This document shows, piece after piece, positions 1 to 11,458 of a stretch of 64,000 bases of DNA (its first letter is position 1; every line of letters begins with the position of its first letter). The notes under the pieces were generated by a model. That model had not been told where the DNA came from, did not search any database, and was given only the letters and a program-made list of their open reading frames with translations. A program made the position numbers and the translations under genes. Source of the DNA: Saxidomus purpurata (lineage: Eukaryota; Mollusca; Bivalvia; Venerida; Veneridae); the NCBI GenBank assembly GCA_022818135.1, contig JAFMSR010000013.1, positions 28,041,331 through 28,105,330 of the forward strand, given 5' to 3'.

Positions 1-3000
1 TCAATTGCCGCATCTGAAAGACAAAATAGCAATCAAGCGCATTCAAGCGCGACAACGAGTCCCGCCGCGTGATGCCGCGTGTCGCGACGTTATGCGGCAT
101 GTCATTTTCTATACAGGTAAAAGCGATGAAATAAAAAATATGTACTATATTGTATTGTACACGTGTATAAATAAAACTGTGTTTTTCAATAATGATGTAC
201 AATGTATTCCATATTGTAACCAATAAAATTTCAGTCTTAAATGTTTTTAGTAATTACGTGTGTATATCATTAAGTTTTAGTAAGTTAAACCATAAAAACA
301 AGTATGTAGAAACGTGTTTTAGAACTGTGAGATGAAAAAGAAATACCTCAACCCATTCGATTATTTTGAATGAATTATCTCAATGCAGAAATCGACAAAT
401 ACTACATTGAATTACAGAGTACGACCAAGAAGACAAATGTTAAGAATAATATTAAAGCATCGTGATCACTTTAAATGTTGATAATTGAAAAAAAGGATGC
501 TTAAAAGAATCACGACAGAAATAAGTATTTACTGTAAATTAACGCTGAAATACATGAGAATGGGATTTCCTTATCCACTACTTAATGGACATGGTAGATT
601 TATTTTCACGCAAGTAAGCAGAAATAAGTGTAAATACAGAATGGGGATGAAAAAATAAATAATCAGCTTTTTCTCGAATTCTACTTCAAAACTGCTATAA
701 ATGGATAGAAAATGATCTAACTAAGAAAAAGAATACCCACAACCCGATGTTTATTTTTTTTAAATAGTTTTACAGTCATTTTTTCGTATGTATGTGATGT
801 GCTTGCTGCTTTTAATTTACGTAAAAATAGCCCGGCAGCGATGAGAGATCATTGCAGCAGTTAAGTATAAGGTTATCTTTTACCGGTATTGGGTGGAAAT
901 TTGTATCTCGTAGATGAAAACGTAGTACCGGTATACAGTAAATTTTGCTGATAACGAACTCTCCGGGATCTATCAAATATGTTCCTTATATCCTTGAGTT
1001 CCTTATATATATCGAACTAAAATACATATCGAACAAGTATTTTTATAGTCAAATCCCAACCATCAACTTACAGTTGCTTTTGATTTTTCTACCACCTTTT
1101 AAACAGTTATAAATATCTATAACTGTTATCCTTTTCTATATCCGTATGTAAAATAATTGCAAAGATTAATAAAGCATAAAAAAGACGGTTCATGTTTTCA
1201 TTGGCAATACTGAAACAAAATAATTTTGTATTTGATACAATTGAATGAAGCCGATTTTCGCTCAAGCGCCAAAACTCGAATATTTAACATGTTTTTTTTC
1301 TCCCAAAATGGGATTTCACCCAGTCTGCATGCTTTAAAAGAAACGCTCATAATTGTTTACGAAAAATATTATCACTTGAACACCGTACTTAGCAATTGTG
1401 TTGGTATTCTCTTTTAACTAGTTTATCAAAAGGTTATACATGTGAAATGTAGAAGACTATATCCGAAGTTTCCTTATAAACGGAGTACGATATAACCGCA
1501 TCGTTTTACATTTAACAAAAAAAGGAAGAATCGGGCCCAAAAGAACTGTTCATTATAGCCGAAGTTACGTTATATCCGGAGTCGCTATATACGGATTTTA
1601 CTATAAAGAGGTAAACTGTCCGTCTGTTAGAACGACCAAAATACGGCTGGAACGGATGTACTTTCTTTCTTGAATTGTAATTCAGTTCAAATCAAATTTA
1701 ACTGTTTTGAAACAAAACCTTAGCACGAGGTGTTAATGTTACATGTGTGTATCACAATGTTTGATGTTACGTCACTAACTTTTACTTTCAACATTGCGAT
1801 CTTTAAAAAAAGAACATCTGTATTATTTTCATAAAATATCAAACACCTATACGTACAAAAGCCGGTTGTGATCCCGGTTCATAGCTCTTAGGTAGTTGGT
1901 AAAATGTTGGTGTCTAACTCCGAGTGTAGGAATCGATATGCATGTACGTACAGAAACCGGTTGTGTGCCCGGTTCGAGCTCTCACAGTGTAGGTGGTTGA
2001 TAAGTGGACGTACATTATTTAGGATGTTACTTGTATTTTTGTGAAGTTTAGTTCTTACATTTATCTATTGATTATGTGGATGCAGTCAGCGCTGAGAAAT
2101 TGTTGTTTTGATAAAGTAACAATTTTCATGCTAGCAGCAATTGTTCTGCATGAATTTTCAATCAGTGCAGATCATGACCAGTTCTGCACCGTACGAAATT
2201 CACCAAATTGAAAGTTGGAAATGTCTACTTTAGAAACTTAATGTAGTACCGTACATTTAAAAGAGTTGATGCCGATTTGTTGTACATTCAGACGGCAAAT
2301 AATTGTCAGTTCTTATATTTATAACAAACGTATTGTTTTTGTCGCAAAGTATGACGAAAAAAAGTAACATACGTATACATTGTAATAGATAATTCAAATG
2401 CAGTAAATCGACAGTTTGCGGTTATCATCTGTTTCAGTATTTATTTAAGATTATTGTGTCTTTGTACCTCAAATCAGTGTCCAAGAACGAATAACTTATT
2501 TAGTGTACCTCGATCAGTTTCTACAATAAACTTATTAATAAAAGAGTTTTAAATACTTGACACTAAAATAATCCTGTCTTAACTAATTCGACAGTAATTT
2601 GTCAATGATATCTGTTTTAGCCGATTATCTTACTTTATGGTTCATTAAAATGAAAAACATGCTGACAGTACTGTAGACAATGGCAATCATCACCCTTTGT
2701 TAATATTAGCAATAAGTGTCTACTCAATTAAGATGTGACACTAATTATCCCCAACTTCAATGCAAGCGTCGGAATCAATTTTGTTTAAATATATACATCA
2801 AAACGACGATAAATTATTGATAAGCAATAATTATAATTCTTGCGACAAACAACGATATCTGTAATAAAACAATAATTATTTATTAAACATACTCGAAAGA
2901 TAGTAAACTGCATTAACTCATGCAAAAATTATATAAAATTATATCTTATAAAACCTTTTATAGAATTACATGTACATTTTGTACATTGTGCAAAAGGCAT

Positions 3001-3019
3001 TCATTTTTAAAGGAAAAAA

Positions 3020-3170
3020 TAAGCCTTTTCGCCGCGTTACGCGGCATGGTACTTGTCGCATATCGCAAATGACACGCGGCATATAGATGCCACATATACG
3101 ATCATATGCCGCGTGATGCGACATGGTTTTATTGCTCCCGCGTTGTAAAACCTCCCGCGCTATAGCGCGG
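3020..3170. repeat. GC-rich subterminal palindrome cluster of element A
   Basis: In otherwise AT-rich DNA this 150-bp stretch carries several GCGGCAT/ATGCCGC copies on both strands and a perfect 16-bp palindrome CCGCGCTATAGCGCGG at 3155-3170. The left end of copy 2 (7860-8045) has the same motif family. They are likely subterminal transposase-binding sites (inference). Confidence 0.55.
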
Positions 3171-3183
3171 CAAAAACGGAATC

Positions 3184-3199
3184 CGCCTGTGCTGTACTG
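3184..3199. repeat. Right terminal inverted repeat of element A copy 1
   Basis: Read on the minus strand it is CAGTACAGCACAGGCG, which matches the left end of copy 2 at 7818-7836 apart from an extra 5-bp GCACA there. Sequence similarity between the two copies stops here. Confidence 0.7.
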
Positions 3200-4345
3200 T
3201 AAAATGAGTAGTCCATACATCTGCACAGTTTTAAATTATTTAAGAAATATTTTATGCATTGGAAGTCTTTGTTCTCTGACCAAAGGATTCTTCAGCAACC
3301 ACTCAAACATTACTTTCTCTTTCACAGTAGATTTCTAAATTTTAACACTGAACTTTCTTATCTTTATTTGATCAAAAGGCTTTAAATACAAAGTTATTAA
3401 GACAGTGCCTGACACAAATTTGATCACTTGTTTTCTTGACAAATCTGCTGACTGTGGCACTATGGACAATAGCTAGTACATCTGAGCACTGGGAAAGTGA
3501 CTCGCAGTTTCTGATTGGATCAATCATCATGTTGGACTAATATCTTTCTTTCCTGAAATTAAGATAGGATGAAAATTAGCATTTTGTAAGTAGAGATTTA
3601 TGCACTTGATCATGCCGACAGTGAATACCTTACACCATTCATCACAAGATCCTTAATGTTGGTTAATCTCTTAAAAAAATTGCATTTTAAAGTGTAAGCT
3701 ATGACATGAAACCAGCAAACTATTGACGCATTTCACTAATGGCTATCACTGTACATTAAGGAAACTAATAGCAATTAGTTCAGACAGTTTCCTTATTCTT
3801 TTATTGCACAGGTGACTTATTATATATAAAGCAATAATTGTTTTTATTGCTATAAACAGAATTCAAACTCTTTTATATAACCAGGCGCCATTTTTTATAC
3901 ACCAGACTGGCCGGTGGCAGTGATCTTAATAAATTACAATGTAATGTGCTATTTTTGTCGAGACGTGTCAATCTAAATTAAATTAACAATGTGTAAAATG
4001 AGTAGTTCATTTTACCCGCGGTACAGGAATTTTGAACTGTGGTACACATTAGCCCAGCCCTGTTTTACCAACTACCAGTATATTGTTGCAACATAATTGG
4101 AGTCACTTAGGTACAAGTTTACCGGATTATCCTGGTAAGGCCGCATCTTACAACATGTGACGACCTTTGACATAGAAGAGGTTTGATTATTACCCAAGTG
4201 ATGGGTATACAGCACATTTTATGAGTATATGTTGCCTTCAGGACTGAGGAGTAACCTGTCGGATGTGTAAACTGTGTTCTCAAAGAATTAAAGACAAAAA
4301 AATAGTCAAAAATATTTTAGATGGACATAGCCATTGAAATAGTTT
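3200..4345. other. No supported gene
   Basis: AT-rich sequence downstream of element A. Only short frames with no recognisable domain; nothing else seen. Confidence 0.6.
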
Positions 4346-4353
4346 CAAAAGTT

Positions 4354-4588
4354 AGCCCTGTTAGCTCAATCAGTAGTGAATGATACTTGTAATATCCGGG
4401 TTGCAGGTTTGATTCCTGTTGCTGACCAACTAAAATTACTAACAGTCTTCCAGATAAAATTTAAAAACCAAGGTCCCATGTATGAGTGCTATACACCTGG
4501 CATGTATAAGAACCAGGGGTGTCTCTGGAATTGGGATCCTCCCAAACCTAAAATAACTAACCATCGTCAGGGGGTGCTGGTCGTATGG
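4354..4588 (+). mobile_element. tRNA-derived SINE, copy 1
   Basis: The first 75 bases resemble a tRNA: A-box-like TTAGCTCAATCAGTAG, an anticodon-loop-like CTTGTAA and B-box-like GGTTTGATTCC, then CTGACCA. The next 160 bp match the second copy at 4846-5105, including the shared CTCTGGAATTGGGAT motif and the end near GTATGG. A tRNA-like head joined to an unrelated body found at two sites is the hallmark of a SINE. The head is closest in plan to a tRNA-Thr (TGT). It is too diverged to fold as a working tRNA. Confidence 0.75.
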
Positions 4589-4845
4589 GAAACCTAACCG
4601 CGGATTCAGGGCTGGGCTTTAGGGCTGCAGCCCAAGCTCGGCCCGCAGATATGTTTTTGGTTCAGCTGGTACTTTAAATTGTCCTTGTTAAAAAAGGGCT
4701 GACCTGTCAGTTATGCACACAGTGTTTTCTCTTATCAAAAGATGTTACCCCTTAATCCATTGCAGGAGGGCATTATAGCTACATATATTTGTTTAATTCA
4801 CCGTAACAATTGAAATTGGAAATTTGAAAGGCTAATAGAAACGTA

Positions 4846-5105
4846 AGCCTGGTTAGCTCAATAGGTAGAGCACGAGACTTGTAATCTCAGTGTTGTGGGT
4901 TTGATTTCCGGGGCTGACCAACAAAAATTACTACAGAAACAGTTTTTCAGATGCTACTTAAAACCGAAGTCCCATTATGTATGAGAGCAATACACCTGGT
5001 ATGTAAAAGAACTTAGTGTCTCTGGAATTGGGATGCTTTCTGTATCTTGCACTATATCCTCCGAAAACTGAAAATAACTAACATCTGGGGGCGTTGGTCA
5101 TATGG
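4846..5105 (+). mobile_element. tRNA-derived SINE, copy 2
   Basis: The tRNA-like head at 4846-4917 is better preserved than copy 1: acceptor-like AGCCTGG pairs with CGGGGCT, the D arm has GCTC/GAGC, and the anticodon arm has a 5-bp stem around CTTGTAA (anticodon TGT, Thr). The T arm is badly paired, so this is not called as a functional tRNA gene. The body matches copy 1 throughout, ending near CATATGG. The two copies are about 490 bp apart in the same orientation. Confidence 0.78.
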
Positions 5106-7080
5106 ATTATCCAGTACCAACGATAAAACTCTGATTACGTACATACTTCAAAATAGATACAAGGGCTTGGATCGTTACAGTTTAGTTAAGTTATATACTA
5201 ACTTATTTTAGCTAGATTGTGAAGAAATTTTGCAGCTTATCGAGCCACTCTTGAGTCTGCTTCCTGGAAAAACCAGTACTTGGTGCCATATGAGGAGGTA
5301 CGCTTGTGACCCAAATGGGGCTCAAACTCCCAACCTCTGGGATGAATGGGTGACACCTTAACCTCTACACCACCGCTCCCCTTTTCACTGTGAAGTGTCC
5401 AAGGTTACTTCTTAGTGGTCTGACACTTTTTATCATTGGAATATAAAATATAAGTTTGCCAGTACTGGAGTCCTATTAAAGTATTGTGCGAAAGAATAAA
5501 AAATATCAAAAATCAATGTCATTCAAAAATAAAAATGTGGGCTGCTGCTACTTAGTTCTGGCTTCCATAACTAAATTGGTCTTTTTATTGTGTCAGTTGA
5601 CCATATTTAGTTATGGAATTGTAGCCTTGCAAAGTTAACAGGATAAGGTCCGTTTTTATCACTTTGCATAAAACATATCGCACCTTTAATTTTCTATAAT
5701 AAATTATCACAGCTTCCTTGAAACACTTTTAAATGCTATTGACACCAATAATTAACAGCTACCCGCCATAAATGCTCCAAAAAGCCAACTAAAACCTTTT
5801 ATTTCTTTACTTTCATATTCGAAAATGAAGCTAATCTCATTCTCGCAAGTGCGCCTGACGAGAAGAGAATGGAAAACCACCGTCTAAAAATAGACATGGC
5901 TTAATGTAGTAGAAACAGTTATTATAATATTAAATGAAACATACTTATGTTATGACAAAATTTATTTCAAGAAGGTATTTTTTATGAGTTGAACTGCCGA
6001 TTATACCTTTCTGCATGTTAGTTATTTTTTTCAACTTAATGTTTACATGCGCTTCAACATTGAGGAGTCACATGACAAAATACGCGTTTCGGAACACTTC
6101 GGCAGTTTTCCAATATGGCGGCCACATTTTGTAAAATTGTATGGGTGTTGTTGTATAACGGTTGAATTTATGGTATGTTGAGAAGACACTTAGTTCTAAT
6201 TGGGCAAAATAGTAGATTTTACTTCAGTCTTGTCATATAAAGTAATGATTCGTCCCAAAATTATGTTTAACTTGGAAAACGAACACGGCGCAGTTTGCGC
6301 CGTACACCTGTTAGGTTTCTCAGAAGGATCGTCTTTGACGCTATAATGAGAAATAGGAATAATAGCATCAAAGACCTTGGGCTAGCTGCTACTAAGTCAA
6401 GCCACTAAACAAAAAATTGCAAAAGTGACGTTAACTTCTCTTTTATTGATGTCATACCCACCACTTTTTTGACTTAGTAACTCGTTACCACGACGTACTA
6501 AGTCGTTCCCTCCAGCAAGGTCTTTCAAATATACTATTTGAAAGACCTTGCCTCCAGTAAGTATCTTCTGGAAAGCTATGATAACGGGTAGTTGGAAACT
6601 GGTCTCATGCTAGTAGTGGGAACGACAAGACTAATTAATTTGGCGTTTCAGTGTGACCCATTTCACAGATCTATTGTTTTATTACTGTCATGTCAACCTG
6701 TAAAATCAGTCTGTCTTCGTAGTGGAAATAGTGAGATTTGGGAACGACATAAAAATAGAGAAGCGCATGTCACCTCAGTGCAACCGTAAATATCTCCTGT
6801 CACATAATGTAACTTACCACTGAACAACAGTATCAGCTCGGCACAGAGGTTTTGTCTTGCGTATAATAATTAGTAGATCTATCTGGGCTGATGTTTTCAT
6901 TTTAATAAAATTGGCTATTTTCCATACTTCGTTGGATAAAATCTAAACATGCCGATTACCGACTTCCTTTCGCATCGGCGAGGTTAATTGGATGATAGGA
7001 AAAGTACGACCATTGGCGAAAAATGCAGATGATTGATTGAAATATGCTGGAATTGACCAGGTGTTATCCAGAGCTAGACA
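5106..7080. other. No supported gene; contains a perfect hairpin
   Basis: No coding potential that I can support. The notable features are an ATATGGCGGCC motif near 6114 (YY1-like core) and the perfect palindrome at 6516-6550, listed separately. Confidence 0.5.
6516..6550. repeat. Perfect 16-bp inverted repeat with 3-nt loop
   Basis: Arms CAAGGTCTTTCAAATA and its exact complement are separated by TAC. The 7-bp sequence CCTCCAG occurs directly on both sides (6509-6515 and 6551-6557), which looks like a short target duplication around a tiny foldback insertion. It could also be a cruciform-forming or regulatory hairpin. Confidence 0.7.
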
Positions 7081-7127
7081 TGCATGTAGCCCAATGATAT
7101 GCGCTTGCACGTTTCACGTTCAGCGAC

Positions 7128-7255
7128 TAAACGTTGGGCATGCGCACTAGCAATTGCACGGTTTCATATGCGCTGCACGCTGGGCATGCGCACTAGCAAT
7201 TGCACGGTTCTACACGCTGCACGCTGCACGCTGGGCATGCGCAGTAACATACCGT
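7128..7255. repeat. CpG-rich minisatellite with repeated GGGCATGCGCA
   Basis: Roughly 2.5 copies of a unit of about 46-60 bp. TGGGCATGCGCACTAGC plus the following AATTGCACGG occurs twice and the GGGCATGCGCA core three times. The core resembles a half-intact NRF-1 palindrome (YGCGCAYGCGCR). The stretch lies 340 bp upstream of the surviving exon 4 of the pseudogene, but no promoter function is demonstrable. Confidence 0.6.
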
Positions 7256-7590
7256 GCAACACGATCGTGTCCGACACGCGTGCAACACGCTTTTTCACGC
7301 AAACACGGGGAACCTACACGCAGGCGCCACTGTAAGTTCCTCAATTGTTTTAGAATATGTCTGTAATATTCTGATTTGAAATAATGTAGTCATCAATGTC
7401 TACCGAAGATTTAATGAGTTTTGAATTAGTCATTCTTCAGGGTGGGATGGGCACAGATCTGTTAGCGTCCGACTTTTGTTCGTCTAAAATTCGACTACAT
7501 GTTTTTCGAAAACCTGTGTAGCTTAAACCACGAATGGTAAATTCTGTCTTTATTGTAATGATCCCGTACAATATATGTTTTAATTCACAG
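7256..7590. other. No supported gene; upstream flank of the pseudogene exon
   Basis: The last bases (7562-7590) resemble the intron end before exon 4 of the intact gene, including TATGTTTTAATT then CACAG. No copies of the intact gene's exons 1-3 were found upstream. Confidence 0.5.
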
Positions 7591-7733
7591 CTGGAAGTAA
7601 AAGGAGAGGCGATGAGATGTCGTTATTTAACGGAAAGTGGCGAATGCTATAACACTGAAGTATACTCACAAAATAGTAAGTTCAGAGAAGAAAAACAACA
7701 ATTGTTTGAAACTTTTCTGCTGTACTTTAAGAG
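7591..7733 (+). pseudogene. Pseudogene exon 4 (Cys-rich module) with 14-nt deletion
   Basis: Begins after TTCACAG and aligns with exon 4 of the intact gene (43435-43591, 157 nt). It starts LEVKGEAMRCRYL and keeps the first Cys-rich part, but lacks 14 nt just after GAAGTATA. This removes one conserved cysteine and shifts the frame. Short direct repeats (ATA) at the deletion edges suggest slippage or microhomology repair. Confidence 0.85.
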
Positions 7734-7817
7734 GTGCTAAACGTATTTTATAATTAGAATGCAGCAAAAGGGTTCAATTATGTACTTTAATTATACCGGA
7801 CAGAACTTATGTCTTTA

Positions 7818-7836
7818 AGTACAGCACAGCACAGGC
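7818..7836. repeat. Left terminal inverted repeat of element A copy 2
   Basis: Inverse of 3184-3199 with an additional GCACA. It lies exactly where similarity to the intact gene's intron 4 breaks off. Confidence 0.68.
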
Positions 7837-8542
7837 GAAACCCCACGCATATGCGTCCATGCGGCATGTAAATAAGAGTCTGAAAGCATGGAGATGCGGC
7901 GGGAAATCAAACGCGTGACGCGACATCGCAAATTGTATGCGGCATTCAATTGCCGCATCTGAAAGACAAAATAGCAATCAAGCGCATTCAAGCGCGACAA
8001 CGAGTCCTGCCGTGTGATGCCGCGTGTCGCGACGTTATGCGGCATGTCATTTTCTATACAGGTAAAAGCGATGAAATAAAAAATATGTACTATATTGTAT
8101 TGTATACATGTATAAAACTGCGTTTTTTTCAATAATGATGTACAATGTATTCCATATTGTAACCAATAAAGTTTCAGTCTTAAATGTTTTTAGTAATTAC
8201 ATTTGTATACCAGTAAGTTTTAGTAACCATAAAACCATGTATGTAGAAACGTGTTTTAGAACTGTGAGATGAAAAAGAAATACCTCAACCCATACGATTA
8301 TTTTGAATGAATTATCTTAATGCAGAGATCGACAAATACAACATTGAATGACAGAGTACGACCAAGACGACAAATGTTAAGAATAATATTAAAGCATCGT
8401 GATCACTTTAAATGTTGATAATTGAAAAAAAAGGATGCTTAAAAGAATCACGACAGAACTTAGTATTTACTGTAAATTAACGCTGAAATACATGAGAATG
8501 GGATTTCCTTATCCACTACTTAATGGACATGGTAGATTTATT

Positions 8543-8552
8543 TTAACGCAAG
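8543..8552. repeat. Target-site duplication of the LINE (left copy)
   Basis: TTAACGCAAG, repeated exactly at 15126-15135. Element A copy 1 has a single related site (TTCACGCAAG, about 603-612), confirming the insertion point. Confidence 0.92.
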
Positions 8553-11458
8553 TTTTGATTTGATTTGATGAGAATTTTATCAAGGTCCGTCCAAAAGAGC
8601 ACTTATGTTAGCTTGATATTTGGATGAGACCCCGGCATGTCTCCCGTCATGCCTAAAAAATAAAATTTTGAAGCCAGAAAATAGGAGAAATTTACCTGAC
8701 TGCAATTTCCAGCCAGTATAGCCAAAGTTTGTATTTGATTGGTTACCAAATAGTAGGCCAATCACGGCGACCAATGAGATCTAAGTGTGATTGACCTAGT
8801 TTGTATGTCTGGATCGTGGTAGCCTAACAGTTTTTAGAAAATTTTGATACTAGATGTTATATGTGTTTGTTTTGTAAAGTAAAAATCCCCTTTAATAAAG
8901 TGTTGTCCTATTTTTATTTTGCTTAGCTTTTTGTGATGATAAAAAATTTAATTGTCCTGAATGATAGAATAAAATGTTGTCCGAAAAGATGGTTTTACTT
9001 ATTTGAACAAGTTAAAAAGTATGCATGAAAGTTTGACTTATGTTTCTACTCTGAAATTTTGAAAATATAAAAACCCCTTAAAACCCAAATAAGCCAGCAA
9101 CCGCACAGGCTACTTGTTAACTTTACTTCTTTAATTATAATGGTGTACAATAGAAAATTATAAAGAGACTTGTACTAGTTGGTTGTTTACTACCGGAGCT
9201 AGAAGCAAAAATCGGAGCCAGGAGAGACAAAAATGATTAACCAATCAGCAGGGTGCTAATGGCCGCCAGTTCGGTCTACTACTGTTGAAAAAGCACAGTC
9301 ATTAATGTAATTATTTGAATCATTTGTATCATAAATTAGATATTCATAATTAGATAAATATATGAATGTTGCTGTAGATCATGAGTTCGTAAAATAGAAA
9401 TTTTATTCAAATTTTGTGGAATTTTGGTGAGAAATTCTTTTTAATTGTTTCAGAAGGAAATTTTAATTTTAATCTGTTAATCTGTTTTATTTTTTACTTA
9501 TAAATAATAAAAGAAGTAAGTGTAGATCATGATTTGCATGATCGGCGATTCGGTCCTCGGACAGATGCTGGTGAACTACTATTCCTGATCCTGGTTGACT
9601 AACCAGTACTTTTCACATCTTCTTTGTTGTGAGTGATTGGGTTTTTCGTGCCTGAGTAAGATTGTTCTTAATGTAGTTTTGATCTTATATTACACATCTT
9701 TATTGGTCCGAAAATATAATTGCGAAAGTTAGATATGCTTTTCAAGATTAACATTGCTGTTCGTACTACTTGACCTGACCTACTTGTTGGTTTTGGGTGA
9801 CCTACTGCGACTTTTAGTGCGCACGAACCGGATGGAGTTATAACAGGTGCGCGTTTGGCTTTTTTGGATCCGGCTATTTTTTGACAGTAGATTACTGCTT
9901 CCATTTAGGAAATTAGTAGTGTTTTATGCATTTTCTGCAATGTCTGGGGTATCTAGTTATAGGATCAATCACTGTTTTTGGTTAGTTATGACTTTTTATA
10001 TGGGCATTAAGTATGCATTTTCTTGTTTAAGCAGTCATTAATTGTGATTATTTTTATTTTCTACGTTTTTCCAGTCATTGTCCTGGTGATTATTTTGGAC
10101 ATTTATTAGTTGTATGTTTGTTTTTGTAATCACCAGGGGTTTGTATATGCGTGGGTTATAATGGTATGTCGCCACAGACACTATTTTTTCCTATGTAGGT
10201 ATCAAATTTCTTACTCAGACACTAGAACCGCTGAAAAGTAAAAATTTGTTAATTTCACATATTTCTATAAAATGACTAATAACTATCTAATCTACTGAGC
10301 TTCCGTCACATGTCAAGATGTCGGCTTTATACCGGGTTTGTCACGTGGTAGGTATTTGTAGTAATTATTCTATACATGTGTTTTTTATATATTTAGATAG
10401 AGAAAAAAGGATTTTTTGTCGATTTTGTTTAAATAAAGCTTTTTTCTTACGGTTTTTTGTGTTATATCTTTGGTCCTTGTTATTCTAAATATAATTTGGT
10501 CGAAATATAAACTGTCAATGTTTTGTATCCTTTATAAATTGTCTTTTATGCTACAAAATTTTGGAAAATCGCGGAATAAATTATCTGTAATAAAATTGTC
10601 TAATGTTTTCAATCTTTTCTATTTTCATTTCAAATGTTTACTAAATCGTGCTTTATAGTTATGGCTAGGGTGTTGGGTAGCCCTTATCTAGTTCTAAAGT
10701 TTTTTGTTATAAAATTTTCATGTTGTCCGGAGGTATATGAATTCAGTGTTTTAGATATGTGTTTTGTCTCAAAGATTCACCTGAGGTGGGGGTTTGATGT
10801 CCTTGACCTTTCTGTACCGGAAGCTCATTCTTGTTAACATATATACATGTATAATAAAGTATACTAAACTACTTAAAGGTAAATTACAGGACACCCTGGT
10901 TTACAGAGAGTGTGTTAGGGGTTTCTTAGTGTGGAAATATTTGTTTTATGTCACTAAAATGCGATACTGGCTTGCCTATTCTAATCTAATCTACGAAATA
11001 ACATATCTACAATCTATAATAGACTTGCCATATCTACCCCTATGTACTTTTATCAAATATAGAGTTGTGTGAGTTGTGTGCTGTGTTCTGTATATAGGGT
11101 CCTAGAGCTCAGGGCTAGCACCATGCATTCCGCGCACCATGTTCCTGCAGAGTCCAAGTACCGTTTTTCCCCCATTGCGAGTTACGCATTATTTCGTTAA
11201 GGTGGGAGTCCCAAATAAAGGGTAAGATACGGTTTTTAGTCGATCTACACTTGCGCAGTCCGTGTACTACATCATACTTCCCCTTGGTCTTTTGGTACGA
11301 CCGTGTGGGTGTGTGGGTTCGAGTGATTGCCGGGCGGCATTAACACTCCGTAAAAGTCACCTATGACGTTTGTGTTTTCAGTAGTGTGTATGTTTGTTCT
11401 GGTGTTTTGCCGAGCAGTCCATTATGTAATCGGTCCTAATCTATATTTTTTCATTGTA
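8553..11458 (-). other. 3' untranslated part of the LINE
   Basis: 2.9 kb with no long frame between the stop at 11459 and the ATCAA-type tail at 8553. Its last 74 bp recur at 45291-45364, which verifies the 3' terminus. The length is large for a LINE, so part of it could be an older insertion; no internal boundary is visible. Confidence 0.7.

Larger units (their letters stand above)
1..3199. mobile_element. Element A, copy 1: non-autonomous DNA transposon (left end outside window)
   Basis: This stretch is repeated at high identity and in the same order at 7940-8552 plus 15136-17478 (element A, copy 2). The right end is visible: a short terminal repeat at 3184-3199 is the inverse of the start of copy 2 at 7818. 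GC-rich motifs of the type GCGGCAT/ATGCCGC lie near both ends in both orientations, as expected of transposase-binding subterminal repeats. The interior is AT-rich with no long open frame, so the element is presumably mobilised in trans. The superfamily cannot be named: the ends match no signature I recognise with certainty, and target-site duplications cannot be tested because each copy lacks one end. At the LINE insertion point of copy 2, this copy (about 603-612) shows the uninterrupted site. Confidence 0.75.

Noticed and set aside
4846..4917. Functional tRNA-Thr gene
   Set aside because: D and anticodon arms pair but the T arm does not, and the sequence continues into a SINE body shared with 4354-4588.
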